64,000 bases of DNA from JAFGOG01 sp034429215 (GCA_034429215.1 DAOUGI010000125.1:1-64000), one strand, 5' to 3'; counted from the first letter of the stretch, positions 1-8,502 are shown. A program made the numbers and translations. Notes: generated by a model not told the origin, from the letters alone.

Positions 1-402
1 GGCTTGCTGGCCGAGTTCTCGACCTGCGTCCGCTGCCACAACTGCATGATCAACTGCCCGATCTGCTACTGCAAGGAGTGCATTTTCCGCACGGCGACCT
101 TTGACCACGACTCGCAGCTATTCTACCAGTGGGCCGAGCGCAAGGGGACGGTGCGGATGCTGCCCGACACGCTGCTGTTCCACCTGACGCGGCTGAACCA
201 CATGGTGACAAGCTGCGTGGGCTGTGGGGTGTGCAGCGACGCCTGCCCGTCGGACATTCCGGTGGCGACGGTGTTCCGGGCGGTGGGGCAGAAGGTGCAG
301 GCGCTGTTCGACTATCATCCCGGCCGGAGCCTGGAGGAAGCGGCGCCGGTGCAAGAGTTCCGCGAGGACGAATTGACGGCATTGGGGGAAAGACCCCACT
401 AG
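1..402 (+). CDS. FrhB/FdhB-like iron-sulfur subunit, C-terminal part (5' end outside window)
   Basis: The reading frame is open from base 1, so this is the last 133 codons of a longer gene. Two cysteine clusters are visible: CVRCHNCMINCPICYCKEC near the start of the visible part, and CVGCGVCSDACP about 60 residues later. This arrangement, with the tail motif FDYHPGRSLEE, resembles the C-terminal half of coenzyme F420 hydrogenase/formate dehydrogenase beta-subunit-like proteins, which carry electrons between a flavin and a partner oxidoreductase. It lies 27 bases upstream of the HdrA half-gene and on the same strand, so it is probably a subunit feeding the downstream Hdr/Nuo complex. The family assignment is by motif only, and the flavin/F420 domain would be upstream and is not visible. 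Confidence 0.75.
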   Translation, partial: GLLAEFSTCVRCHNCMINCPICYCKECIFRTATFDHDSQLFYQWAERKGTVRMLPDTLLFHLTRLNHMVTSCVGCGVCSDACPSDIPVATVFRAVGQKVQALFDYHPGRSLEEAAPVQEFREDELTALGERPH

Positions 403-429
403 TACTTGTGGCTTGTTGGGGAGTAGAAG

Positions 430-846
430 ATGACGGAAGAAAAGGGACAGCCCGCCGCACTCATCATCGGCGCCGGCATCGCCGGCATCCAGGCCGCGTT
501 GGACATTGCCAATGCCGGCTTTAAGGTCTACCTGGTGGAGCGCGAGCCAAGCATCGGCGGCCACATGTCGCAACTGGACAAGACCTTTCCCACCCTCGAC
601 TGTTCGGCCTGTATCATGACCCCCAAGATGGTCGACGTCGCGCGCCATCCCAACATCGAGATGCTCACCTACTCCGAGGTCGAGTGGGTGGAAGGCGAGG
701 CTGGCAACTTTCGGGCGCGGATTCGCAAGAAGGCGCGCAGCGTCGATGCGGATCGCTGTACCGGCTGCGGGCTATGTGTCAAGAACTGCCCCATCCGCAA
801 CGAGGCATACCTGCCGATCAAGGCACCCGGGGAGGCAAGCTCATGA
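430..846 (+). CDS. hdrA: HdrA N-terminal half (FAD Rossmann segment plus one [4Fe-4S] ferredoxin motif)
   Basis: At 138 residues this is far shorter than HdrA (about 650). It has the FAD-binding GAGIAG motif at residues 14-19, the HdrA signature region with DCSAC about 40 residues on, and ends shortly after one ferredoxin motif, CTGCGLCVKNCP. It is strongly similar to residues 140-255 of the full-length HdrA at 6539-8497. The missing C-terminal part of HdrA is found fused to a NuoG-like domain at 3250-4833. It overlaps the next gene by ATGA-type coupling (ATG at 843, TGA at 844-846). I infer that the two halves assemble into one flavoprotein. The alternative is that this is a stand-alone electron adaptor. 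Confidence 0.85.
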   Translation: MTEEKGQPAALIIGAGIAGIQAALDIANAGFKVYLVEREPSIGGHMSQLDKTFPTLDCSACIMTPKMVDVARHPNIEMLTYSEVEWVEGEAGNFRARIRKKARSVDADRCTGCGLCVKNCPIRNEAYLPIKAPGEASS

Positions 847-1331
847 TGGAGAGGGCCACACTGGACAAGATACTGGATCGGCACGGCCACGATCCGGCCA
901 ATATCATCGCCATCCTCCAGGACATGCAGGCCGAGATCAACTGGCTTCCAGAAGAGGATCTGAGAAGTGTATGCACGGAGCTCAAGATCCCCTTTTCCAA
1001 GATGATGAGCCTGGCCAGTTTCTATCGTGCCTTTAGCCTCACGCCGCGCGGCAAGCACATTGTGCAGGTATGCCTGGGCACAGCCTGCCACGTACGCGGC
1101 GCAGTGCGCATCGTGGACACCATCCAGCGGGAGCTAGGCGTCGAGGCCGGCGGCACCGACCAAGACCTAAATTTCACGCTCGAGACGGTGAACTGCCTGG
1201 GCGCCTGCGCCTTGGGCCCGATCATGGTCATCGACGGTGAGTACCACGGTGGAATGACCTCGGCCAAGGCGACGCGGCTTCTCAAGCAGGCGAAAAAGGC
1301 CGGCGACAACGGCGATGGGGACCAGGAGTAG
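843..1331 (+). CDS. nuoE: NuoE-like [2Fe-2S] thioredoxin-fold subunit
   Basis: This 162-residue protein is of normal length for the 24-kDa NuoE/HydC/HndA family. It has the family's helical N-terminus and the four-cysteine [2Fe-2S] pattern CLGTACHVRG followed about 40 residues later by CLGACALGP. In complex I and in NAD-linked bifurcating hydrogenases this subunit sits beside NuoF and receives electrons from FMN. The start at 843 overlaps the stop of the HdrA half; ATG 846 is an equally possible start. It is followed after 12 bases by the NuoF-like gene. No complex I membrane genes are nearby, so a soluble NADH-dependent module is more likely than respiratory complex I. Confidence 0.9.
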   Translation: MMERATLDKILDRHGHDPANIIAILQDMQAEINWLPEEDLRSVCTELKIPFSKMMSLASFYRAFSLTPRGKHIVQVCLGTACHVRGAVRIVDTIQRELGVEAGGTDQDLNFTLETVNCLGACALGPIMVIDGEYHGGMTSAKATRLLKQAKKAGDNGDGDQE

Positions 1332-1343
1332 GAGCGATTTGGT

Positions 1344-3248
1344 ATGAGCCCGGACGGACAGTTTGGCAAGATCAAGAGTCGCGAGGATCTGGCAGAGCGC
1401 CGGCAAGCGATCCTCGCCCGCCGTGACCCAAACAAGCCCTGTCTGGCGGTGTGCGCCGGGACGGGCTGCCAGGCGTATGGCGTCAACAAAGTGATCGATG
1501 CTCTCCAGGCAGAGCTTGACAGGCGCGGCCTGTCCGACCGGGTTGACATCCTGGCCACGGGCTGCCCCGGCTTTTGCGAGCGCGGTCCGCTGCTGACCGT
1601 CAAGCCACAGGGGATCTTTTACCAGCGGATCCAGGTCAAGGATGTGCCCGAGATCGTCGAGGAGACGCTGATCAACGGCCGGATCGTGGAACGACTGCTT
1701 TACCGGGACGCCAAGACGGGCGAAAAGATCGTACACGAGCAGGACGTCCCCTTCTACAAGCTCCAGAAGCGCGACATCCTGTGGATGAACGGCATGCTCG
1801 ATCCGACTCGCATCGAAGACTATATCGCCCTGGGCGGCTACAGCGCGCTGGTCGAGGCGCTGTACAGCCTGGAGCCCGACGAGATCGTGGAAACGATGAA
1901 AAAGTCAGGGCTGCGCGGCCGGGGAGGGGCCGGCTTTGCCACCGGGCGCAAGTGGGCCGAGGTCCGCAAGGCCGCAGGCGAAATCAAGTATGTCATCTGC
2001 AACGCTGACGAAGGCGACCCCGGTGCTTTCATGGACCGTGCCGTGCTAGAGGGCAACCCCCACAGCGTGCTGGAGGGCATGATCATCGGCGCTTACGCCA
2101 TCGGCAGCAACCAAGGCTACATTTATGTGCGCAACGAATATCCCATGGCCGTGGCCAATGTTGGGCTGGCCGTCGAGGCGGCACGGAGCTATGGCCTGCT
2201 GGGGGATGACATCGCCGGGTCGGGCTTGAGCTTTGATGTACAGATCCGGCGCGGCGGCGGGGCGTTTGTCTGCGGCGAGTCCAGCGCTCTGATGCAGTCA
2301 CTGGAGGGTAACATTGGCGAGCCACGCGCCAAGTACGTGCACACCTCGGAAAAGGGGCTGTGGGAGCGTCCTAGCTGTCTGAACAACGTCGAGACCTGGG
2401 CCAACGTGCCGCTGATCATCAACCGCGGTGCGGAGGCCTATGCCCAGGTCGGCACCGAAGGGTCCAAGGGCACCAAGATCTTTTCGCTGGTGGGCAAAAT
2501 CAACAACACCGGCCTGGTCGAAGTACCGATGGGCATTTCCCTGCGCGACATCATCTTTGAGATCGGCGGCGGCATCCCCGACGGCCGCCCCTTCAAGGCG
2601 GTGCAGACCGGCGGCCCGTCGGGCGGCTGCATCCCTGAATCGATGCTCGACCTGGCCGTGGACTTTGACGCGCTGGCCAAGGTGGGGTCGATGATGGGCT
2701 CCGGCGGCATGATCGTCATGGACGACCGGACGTGCATGGTCGATCTGGCCCGCTACTTTCTGGGCTTTCTGAAAGAGGAGTCATGCGGCAAGTGCGTGCC
2801 CTGCCGGGAAGGGATCGCGCGCAGCCTGGAGATCCTGACCCGGATCTGCAGCGGACAGGGGCGGCCCGGCGACATTGAGCTCCTCGAAGAACTGGGTGAG
2901 ACATTGCAGGGCTTTTCCCTGTGCGCGTTGGGCAAGTCGGCGCCCAACCCAGTGCTGTCGACCATTCGCTATTTTCGTGACGAGTACGAGGCCCACATCA
3001 AGGAGCATCGCTGCCCGGCGGGGGTATGCAAACCGCTCATCCAGTACTGGATCGATCCCGATCTGTGCACCGGCTGCACCGCCTGTGTGCGGACCTGCCC
3101 GCAGCAGGTGATCAGCGGAGAGAAAAAGGCGCCGCACGTGATCGACCTGGCGCACTGCATCAAATGCGGCGCCTGCTACGAAGCCTGCCACTTTAATGCC
3201 ATTGTGATACGCTCCGGCGAAGCTCAGCCCGCCCTGTCAGGCTCGTAG
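1344..3248 (+). CDS. nuoF: NuoF-like NADH:acceptor flavoprotein with N-terminal thioredoxin-like and C-terminal 2x[4Fe-4S] domains
   Basis: At 634 residues it is longer than complex I NuoF (about 430-450) and matches the HydB/HndC architecture. In order it has an N-terminal [2Fe-2S] thioredoxin-like domain (CAGTGCQAYG, then CPGFCERGP), the NADH/FMN-binding domain with GLRGRGGAGFATG, an SLBB-like segment, the [4Fe-4S] motif SCGKCVPCREG, and a C-terminal bacterial-type ferredoxin with CTGCTACVRTCP and CIKCGACYEACH. It should oxidise or reduce NAD(H) through FMN and pass electrons to the clusters of the partner subunits. The next gene starts one base after its stop codon. Among homologues this is the type found in electron-bifurcating hydrogenases, but no H-cluster subunit is present here. 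Confidence 0.93.
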   Translation: MSPDGQFGKIKSREDLAERRQAILARRDPNKPCLAVCAGTGCQAYGVNKVIDALQAELDRRGLSDRVDILATGCPGFCERGPLLTVKPQGIFYQRIQVKDVPEIVEETLINGRIVERLLYRDAKTGEKIVHEQDVPFYKLQKRDILWMNGMLDPTRIEDYIALGGYSALVEALYSLEPDEIVETMKKSGLRGRGGAGFATGRKWAEVRKAAGEIKYVICNADEGDPGAFMDRAVLEGNPHSVLEGMIIGAYAIGSNQGYIYVRNEYPMAVANVGLAVEAARSYGLLGDDIAGSGLSFDVQIRRGGGAFVCGESSALMQSLEGNIGEPRAKYVHTSEKGLWERPSCLNNVETWANVPLIINRGAEAYAQVGTEGSKGTKIFSLVGKINNTGLVEVPMGISLRDIIFEIGGGIPDGRPFKAVQTGGPSGGCIPESMLDLAVDFDALAKVGSMMGSGGMIVMDDRTCMVDLARYFLGFLKEESCGKCVPCREGIARSLEILTRICSGQGRPGDIELLEELGETLQGFSLCALGKSAPNPVLSTIRYFRDEYEAHIKEHRCPAGVCKPLIQYWIDPDLCTGCTACVRTCPQQVISGEKKAPHVIDLAHCIKCGACYEACHFNAIVIRSGEAQPALSGS

Positions 3249-3249
3249 C

Positions 3250-4833
3250 ATGGGAGGCAAAGTCGAGACTATGAGCGAAGAACGCATTCGAGTCACCATC
3301 GACGGCCAGGTAGCCCTGGTCGAGCCAGAAACGACCATCCTCCAGGCGGCCAAAGGGATGAACATAGAAATTCCCACCCTGTGCCACCACCCGGCCCTAG
3401 AGCCGTATGGCGCCTGCCGCCTGTGTACGGTGGAGATTGTGGGCAAAGGCTGGTCCCAGTTGGTCACGTCCTGCAACTATCCGATCCGGCGCGAGATGGA
3501 GATCCTCACCGCATCGGAGCGGGTGGTGCGCGGCCGGCGGATGATCATCGAGATGCTGTGGGCGCGCTGTCCCGACGCGCAGATCTTCCGCGACCTGGCA
3601 AACCAGTATGGCATCCAGCAACCGCGCTTTGAGCCCAAGAAAGGCGAGCTGTGCTACCTGTGCGGGCTGTGCGTGCGGATGTGCGATGAGCGGGTGGGTG
3701 CCCGGGCCATCAGTTTTGTCGGCCGCGGTGTGGACCGCGAGGTAGCGCCTCCGTTCTACAAGGTGTCCGATGCGTGCATCGCCTGTGGCGCCTGCGAGTT
3801 CGTGTGCCCTACCGGCGCCATCAAGGTCAGCGACATCACCGACAAGCCGATCCGGCCGCTGCCCCTCGAGTTCGACCTTGGCCTGCGCGGCCGGGGCAAC
3901 ATCACCATCCCCTTCCCGCAGGCGGTGCCCAACGTACCGGTGATCGATCGCGCGCACTGTCTCTATTTCCAGGCGGGGACCTGCCGCACCTGCGCAGAGT
4001 TCTGCCCGCCCAACTGCATCGACTATAGCCAAGAAGACGAGTTTATCGACGTCAACATCGGCGCCGTGGTCGTCGCTACCGGATTCGACCCGTTCGACGC
4101 CAGGCACAAGCCCGAGTTCGGTTACGGGCGCTATCGCAATGTCATCTCGGGGCTCGAGTTCGAGCGGCTGGCGTCAGCTTCTGGCCCGACGGCCGGTAAG
4201 ATCAAGATCGACGGCAAGGTACCCAAAGAGATCGTCTTTGTCCACTGCGTTGGCTCGCGCGACAAGCAGGAAGGGGGTGAATACTGCTCTCGCATCTGCT
4301 GTATGTACACCGCCAAGCAGGCGCACCTGGCCCACGACAAGGTGTCCGGCGCCAACATCACCGTCTTTTACATGGACGTCCGCGCCTTTGGCAAGGGCTT
4401 TGAAGAGTTCTACGACCGGGTGCGGGCCGAGGGGATCACCTACCGGCGGGGCAACCCGTCCGAGATCTACCGCCGGGGCGAGCAGTTGATCGTCCGCGCC
4501 GAGGACACGCTGCTGGGCAGGACGGTCGAAGTGCCGGCCGACCTGGTGGTGCTGGCTACCGGCATCCAGCCACGGGCCGATTCGGACCAAGTAGCGGCGA
4601 TGCTGGGCTTGGAAAAGGGGGAGGACGGCTTTTTCCAGGAACTCCATCCCGAGCTGCGCCCGGTGGACACGAAACGCAAGGGGATTTTCCTGGCCGGCAC
4701 CTGCCAGGCGCCCAAGGACATCCCCGACACTGTGTCCCAGGCCAAGGCGGCCGCATCAGGCGCGATTGTGGAGTTGTCCCGGCTCAAGCGGGATTGGGAA
4801 AATGCTGGTAGGGCCGAAAAGGGGGAAGAATGA
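3250..4833 (+). CDS. NuoG-like N-terminal domain fused to HdrA C-terminal half
   Basis: Residues 1-75 form a [2Fe-2S] domain (CHHPALEPYGACRLC). Residues 130-195 carry two [4Fe-4S] motifs (CYLCGLCVRMC, CIACGACEFVCP), as in NuoG/HydA N-termini. From about residue 208 to the end the protein instead matches residues 264-583 of the full-length HdrA in this operon, including the HCVGSRDK...YCSRICC set typical of HdrA's non-canonical [4Fe-4S] ligands and the NAD/FAD-type ATGIQP segment. The molybdopterin or H-cluster region of NuoG/HydA is absent, and so is HdrA's C-terminal ferredoxin pair. It supplies exactly the part of HdrA missing from the gene at 430. The start could also be ATG 3271, which has GGGAGG upstream. 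The antitoxin start overlaps its stop (ATGA). Confidence 0.9.
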   Translation: MGGKVETMSEERIRVTIDGQVALVEPETTILQAAKGMNIEIPTLCHHPALEPYGACRLCTVEIVGKGWSQLVTSCNYPIRREMEILTASERVVRGRRMIIEMLWARCPDAQIFRDLANQYGIQQPRFEPKKGELCYLCGLCVRMCDERVGARAISFVGRGVDREVAPPFYKVSDACIACGACEFVCPTGAIKVSDITDKPIRPLPLEFDLGLRGRGNITIPFPQAVPNVPVIDRAHCLYFQAGTCRTCAEFCPPNCIDYSQEDEFIDVNIGAVVVATGFDPFDARHKPEFGYGRYRNVISGLEFERLASASGPTAGKIKIDGKVPKEIVFVHCVGSRDKQEGGEYCSRICCMYTAKQAHLAHDKVSGANITVFYMDVRAFGKGFEEFYDRVRAEGITYRRGNPSEIYRRGEQLIVRAEDTLLGRTVEVPADLVVLATGIQPRADSDQVAAMLGLEKGEDGFFQELHPELRPVDTKRKGIFLAGTCQAPKDIPDTVSQAKAAASGAIVELSRLKRDWENAGRAEKGEE

Positions 4834-5096
4834 ACAAAACGCCCAAGGCAGTGGAAGAAGCGCACACCGCTTACCAGGCTGGTGACCATGGGCAGGCGGC
4901 CCAGAAGAGCGTGCAGCAAGAACAATATGTGATAGATCATAAAGGAAGGAAAGTCGGTGTGATCCTTTCCCTCAAGCGGTACCAGCAGATAATGGAGGAT
5001 CTGCACGACTTGGCCGTAGTTGCCGAGCGGCGCGGTGAACAGGCAGTCAGTCTGGAAGAGATGAAGCGGCGGTTGCGCGAAGATGGCCTCCTATGA
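4830..5096 (+). CDS. Type II antitoxin, Phd/RelB-like
   Basis: This 88-residue protein has a conserved-looking core around YVIDHKGRKVGVILSLKRYQQIMEDLHDL, read here as two pieces: YVIDHKGRKVGVILSLKRY and QQIMEDLHDLAVV. This is the Phd/YefM-type pattern in which a short beta hairpin precedes helices that bind a toxin. It overlaps the start of the following RelE/ParE-like gene by 14 bases, the usual layout of a type II toxin-antitoxin pair. Unusually, its own start overlaps the stop of the NuoG-HdrA fusion by four bases, so the pair is translated as part of the redox operon. I infer neutralisation of the downstream toxin and possibly DNA-binding autoregulation. Confidence 0.82.
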   Translation: MNKTPKAVEEAHTAYQAGDHGQAAQKSVQQEQYVIDHKGRKVGVILSLKRYQQIMEDLHDLAVVAERRGEQAVSLEEMKRRLREDGLL

Positions 5097-5349
5097 CATC
5101 ATATTCAAGCCGTCTGTTGAGAAGGACTTTAGGTCCCTGCCCAAGTCCGTTATTGCTCGAGTGTTGGTGTGGATCGAGAGGCTGAAGGATGATCCGCTGC
5201 CTCGGCAGGCCATCAAGCTGGCCGATGCCGAACAGCTATATCGACTTCGTGTGGGCGATTATCGCATCGTGTATGAAGTTGATGCGCAAGCCAGACAGGT
5301 GACGATCCATTATGTCCGGCATCGGCGCGAGGTCTATCGCGGACTATGA
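5083..5349 (+). CDS. RelE/ParE family toxin
   Basis: This 88-residue protein is of typical RelE/ParE length. It has the family pattern of an N-terminal strand (YDIIFKPSVEKDF), two helices, then LYRLRVGDYRIVYEVD and a final strand with HYVRHRREVY. RelE-type members cleave mRNA in the ribosomal A site and ParE-type members poison gyrase; the sequence fits RelE slightly better because of the basic residues R and H in the C-terminal strands. It is read with its antitoxin inside the hdr/nuo operon. The gap to the HdrC-HdrB gene is 36 bases with GGGGGAAGC before its start, so the operon continues past the cassette. Confidence 0.87.
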   Translation: MASYDIIFKPSVEKDFRSLPKSVIARVLVWIERLKDDPLPRQAIKLADAEQLYRLRVGDYRIVYEVDAQARQVTIHYVRHRREVYRGL

Positions 5350-5385
5350 TTTGTCAGGTTTAGTTGCCAATTTATAGGGGGAAGC

Positions 5386-6522
5386 ATGAAAGTTAACACC
5401 CAGGAATTCGCCAAGGAATTCACCCTGCTGGAATGCATCCAGTGTGGCCGCTGCACCGGCGGCTGCCCGGTGTCGATGAAAACCGCCCTCAACATCCGCA
5501 GCATCATCTACCAGGTCCTGCTCGACGCCGACATCGATCCACGGGAGATGGAAACACTGTGGGACTGCACCAACTGCCTGACCTGCACCATCCGCTGCCC
5601 CAAGGATATCCACCCCGCCGACGTGATCATCGGCCTGCGCGGCTATATCATCGGCGAAGGCAAGAAGGTGCCGCCCCGCGTCCGCGATGCGATGAAGAGC
5701 GTTTTTACCCGGGGCAACACCCTTGGCTTTGCCACCGAGGGCCGCGACGGCTGGACGGAAGGGCTCGACTTTGAGGTCAAGAACCTCCTCGAAGCCGGCG
5801 AGGCCGATCTCTTCTATTACCTGGGCTGCACCCCCGCCTATGACCCGCGCATCCAGCCGGTCAGCCGCGCCCTGGCCACTGTTTTTCGACGGGCCGGGCT
5901 CGATTTCGGCACCCTGGGCGTCGACGAGATGTGCTGCGGAAACGAGGTCCGGCGCATGGGTGAATCGGAAGGCTTTAGCTCGATGGTGGAAGAGGCCCAC
6001 GAGATGTACAAAGAGTTCAAGGCCCAGCGCATGGTGACGGTCTCGCCCCACTGCTTCAACGCCTTCAAGAACGAGTATGGCGACATGCCCTTCCAGGTGC
6101 AGCACTATACCCAACTGCTGGTGGAGCTGCTGGACCAGGGCAAGCTGAAACTGAGCAACGAGGTCCGCAAGAAGGTCACCTACCACGACCCCTGCTTCCT
6201 GGGCAAGCACAACGGCATCTACGACGAGCCGCGCGCTATTTTACAGGCGATCCCCGGCCTGGAGTTCGAGGACCTCGACCGCTCGCGCGAGCGGAGTGTG
6301 TGCTGCGAAGGGGGCGGCGGCCGGATGTGGGCCGAGGGAACCAACATTGAGGACCGGCTGGCCCACCAGCGGGTGCGCGATGCGGTGGATCTGGGCGCCG
6401 AGGTGCTGGCCGTGGCTTGCCCGTTCTGCTTGCTGACCCTGGAGGATGCGGTCAAGATCCTGGGGCTCGACGACAAGATCAAGGTCATGGACATTATGGA
6501 ACTGGTGACTCAGGCCATGTGA
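5386..6522 (+). CDS. HdrC-HdrB fusion (heterodisulfide reductase-like, HdrD type)
   Basis: This 378-residue protein combines HdrC and HdrB. The N-terminus has two [4Fe-4S] motifs, CIQCGRCTGGCP and CTNCLTCTIRCP. The rest has two CCG domains. The second is complete (DPC, VCCEGGGG, CPFC). The first has LGC and EMCCGN but ends in SPHC instead of CxxC, so its last cluster ligand set is reduced. HdrB sites in methanogens hold non-cubane clusters that reduce disulfides; bacterial relatives act on unidentified or protein disulfide-type acceptors. The start at 5386 follows GGGGGAAGC. It is 16 bases upstream of the full HdrA gene. HdrD/GlpC-like Fe-S oxidoreductase is the broader alternative name. Confidence 0.9.
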   Translation: MKVNTQEFAKEFTLLECIQCGRCTGGCPVSMKTALNIRSIIYQVLLDADIDPREMETLWDCTNCLTCTIRCPKDIHPADVIIGLRGYIIGEGKKVPPRVRDAMKSVFTRGNTLGFATEGRDGWTEGLDFEVKNLLEAGEADLFYYLGCTPAYDPRIQPVSRALATVFRRAGLDFGTLGVDEMCCGNEVRRMGESEGFSSMVEEAHEMYKEFKAQRMVTVSPHCFNAFKNEYGDMPFQVQHYTQLLVELLDQGKLKLSNEVRKKVTYHDPCFLGKHNGIYDEPRAILQAIPGLEFEDLDRSRERSVCCEGGGGRMWAEGTNIEDRLAHQRVRDAVDLGAEVLAVACPFCLLTLEDAVKILGLDDKIKVMDIMELVTQAM

Positions 6523-6538
6523 CGGGCTAGGAGGCGAG

Positions 6539-8497
6539 ATGCCATCCAAAATCGGTGTTTATATCTGCCATTGTGGGATCAATATCGCGGCCACCGTGAA
6601 TTCGGAGGAGGTGGCTGCCTACGCAGCGACGCTGCCCAACGTGGCCGTGTCTCGCGACTATATGTACATGTGCTCCGACCCGGGGCAGGAGATGATCAAG
6701 CAGGATATCCGTGACTATGGTCTGAACCGCGTTGTCGTCGCCTCTTGCTCGCCGCGCATGCACGAGACCACCTTCCGCACGGTCGTCCAGGATGTGGGCG
6801 TCAACCCCTACTTTTTCGAGATGGCCAACATCCGAGAGCAGTGCTCGTGGGTCCACCCCGACCGCGAAGTGGGCACCGAAAAGGCCAAGGAGCTGGTGGC
6901 GGGCACTGTGGCCAAGGCCGACCTGCTGGAAGCGCTCCAGGAACGTGAGGTGAAGGTCACCCGCGCCGCCCTGGTTATCGGCGGCGGCATCGCCGGCCTT
7001 GAGGCGGCACTGGACATCGCCGACGCCGGCCACCAAGTCTACCTGATCGAGCGACAGCCCAGCCTGGGTGGGCGGATGGCCCAGCTCAACAAGACCTTTC
7101 CCCGCATGGAGGAGGCCGGCGCGCTGGTGGTGTCGGAGATGCAGCGGGCCATGGAACACCCCAACGTGGAGGTGATGGCCTACAGCGATGTGGCGAATGT
7201 CGAGGGCTATATCGGCAATTTCCAGGCCACCGTTGTCCACAAGCCGCGCTTTGTCGATCCTGCCCGGTGCACCGCCTGCGGCAAGTGCGCCGAGGCGTGC
7301 GTGCTAGCCGGCCAGGTCCCCGACGACTTTCAGATGAGCCTGGGCCGGCGGGCGGCCATTTACCAACCCTTCCCCCGAGCGCTGCCGCCGACCTACACCG
7401 TCGATCCGACCCATTGTCTCCTGTTGAAGGACGGCCAGTGCAAAGAAGGCCCGCCCTGCGCCACCGCCTGCCCGGAAAAGGCCGTCGATTTCAGCCAGCA
7501 GCCACAGGAGGCCAAGCTCACCGTGGGGACCATCATCGTGGCCACCGGCTACGATCCGTTCGATGCCAGGCGCAAGCCCGAGTTTGGCTATGGCCGCTAC
7601 CCGGGCGTCCTGTCGGCTCTCGAATTCGAACGACTGGCTGCAGCCGACGGGCCGACCGGCGGCCGCATCGTAGTGGAAGGCAAGGAGCCGAAGCGGGTGG
7701 TGTTCATCCACTGCGTCGGCTCGCGCGACAAGCAGTTGGGCAACCCCTACTGCTCGCGGGTGTGCTGCATGTACACCGCCAAGCAGGCCAACGTCATCAA
7801 GGATCAGATTCCCGACGCCGACGTGACCGTGTTCTATATGGACGTGCGGGCCTTTACCAAAGGCGGCGAAGAGTTCTACGACCGGGCCCGGGCGCGCGGC
7901 GTCCGCTACCGGCGCGGCAATCCGTCCGAGATCTACCGCCGTGGCGATCACCTGGTGGTCCGCTCCGAGGACACCCTGTTGCAGCGGACCGTCGAGGTGG
8001 AAGCCGATCTGGTCGTCCTGGCCGTCGGCCTGGAGCCGGGCAAGTCAGGCACCGAGGTGTCCAAGATGCTCAAGCTGGCCTGCACCGGCGACGGCTTTAT
8101 GGCCGAAGCCCACCCCAAGCTCCGCCCGGTTGACACTACCAGCGACGGCATCTTCCTGGCCGGCACCTGCCAGGGTCCCAAGGATATCCCCGACACAGTG
8201 GCCCAGGCCAAAGCAGCCGCCGCCTCGGCGCTCATCCCGCTGTCGCTCGGCATGGCCAAAGTGGAGGCCATCACCAGTTCGATCCTACAGGAGCTGTGCG
8301 CCGGCTGCGGCCTGTGCGAGACGGTGTGCACCTACGGCGCGTTGAGCTTGCACCCCTGGCGGGGAGTTATGACCATCAATGAGGTGTTGTGCAAGGGCTG
8401 TGGCGCCTGCTCGGTGGCCTGCCCCTCAAAGGCGATCACCCTGGGGCATTTCACCCAGAAGCAGACGCTGGCCATGCTGGATGCAATGTTGGCGTGA
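6539..8497 (+). CDS. hdrA: Full-length HdrA, FAD/iron-sulfur electron-bifurcating subunit
   Basis: This 652-residue protein has the complete HdrA order. An N-terminal domain (residues 1-135) includes YICHCGINI and SCSPRMHE. It is followed by the FAD-binding GGGIAG, a ferredoxin motif CTACGKCAEACV near residue 244, a thioredoxin-reductase-like body with HCVGSRDK and YCSRVCCMYTAKQ (likely ligands of HdrA's non-canonical cluster), and two C-terminal ferredoxin motifs, CAGCGLCETVC and CKGCGACSVACP. HdrA's FAD splits an electron pair between a low-potential and a high-potential acceptor. The DCSAC motif present in the short HdrA is replaced here by residues without cysteine (EEAGALVVSEM). GGAGGCGAG upstream supports this start. 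Confidence 0.95.
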   Translation: MPSKIGVYICHCGINIAATVNSEEVAAYAATLPNVAVSRDYMYMCSDPGQEMIKQDIRDYGLNRVVVASCSPRMHETTFRTVVQDVGVNPYFFEMANIREQCSWVHPDREVGTEKAKELVAGTVAKADLLEALQEREVKVTRAALVIGGGIAGLEAALDIADAGHQVYLIERQPSLGGRMAQLNKTFPRMEEAGALVVSEMQRAMEHPNVEVMAYSDVANVEGYIGNFQATVVHKPRFVDPARCTACGKCAEACVLAGQVPDDFQMSLGRRAAIYQPFPRALPPTYTVDPTHCLLLKDGQCKEGPPCATACPEKAVDFSQQPQEAKLTVGTIIVATGYDPFDARRKPEFGYGRYPGVLSALEFERLAAADGPTGGRIVVEGKEPKRVVFIHCVGSRDKQLGNPYCSRVCCMYTAKQANVIKDQIPDADVTVFYMDVRAFTKGGEEFYDRARARGVRYRRGNPSEIYRRGDHLVVRSEDTLLQRTVEVEADLVVLAVGLEPGKSGTEVSKMLKLACTGDGFMAEAHPKLRPVDTTSDGIFLAGTCQGPKDIPDTVAQAKAAAASALIPLSLGMAKVEAITSSILQELCAGCGLCETVCTYGALSLHPWRGVMTINEVLCKGCGACSVACPSKAITLGHFTQKQTLAMLDAMLA

Positions 8498-8502
8498 CGG
8501 CA

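Noticed and set aside
843..1000. Possible selenocysteine read-through at the UGA ending the short HdrA (844-846)
   Set aside because: The frame after the UGA does not resemble HdrA and simply shadows the nuoE gene, whose start overlaps.
8389..8502. Longer N-terminus for the TPR protein, starting inside hdrA
   Set aside because: It would overlap the HdrA ferredoxin in another frame; ATG 8503 after the hdrA stop is the natural start.
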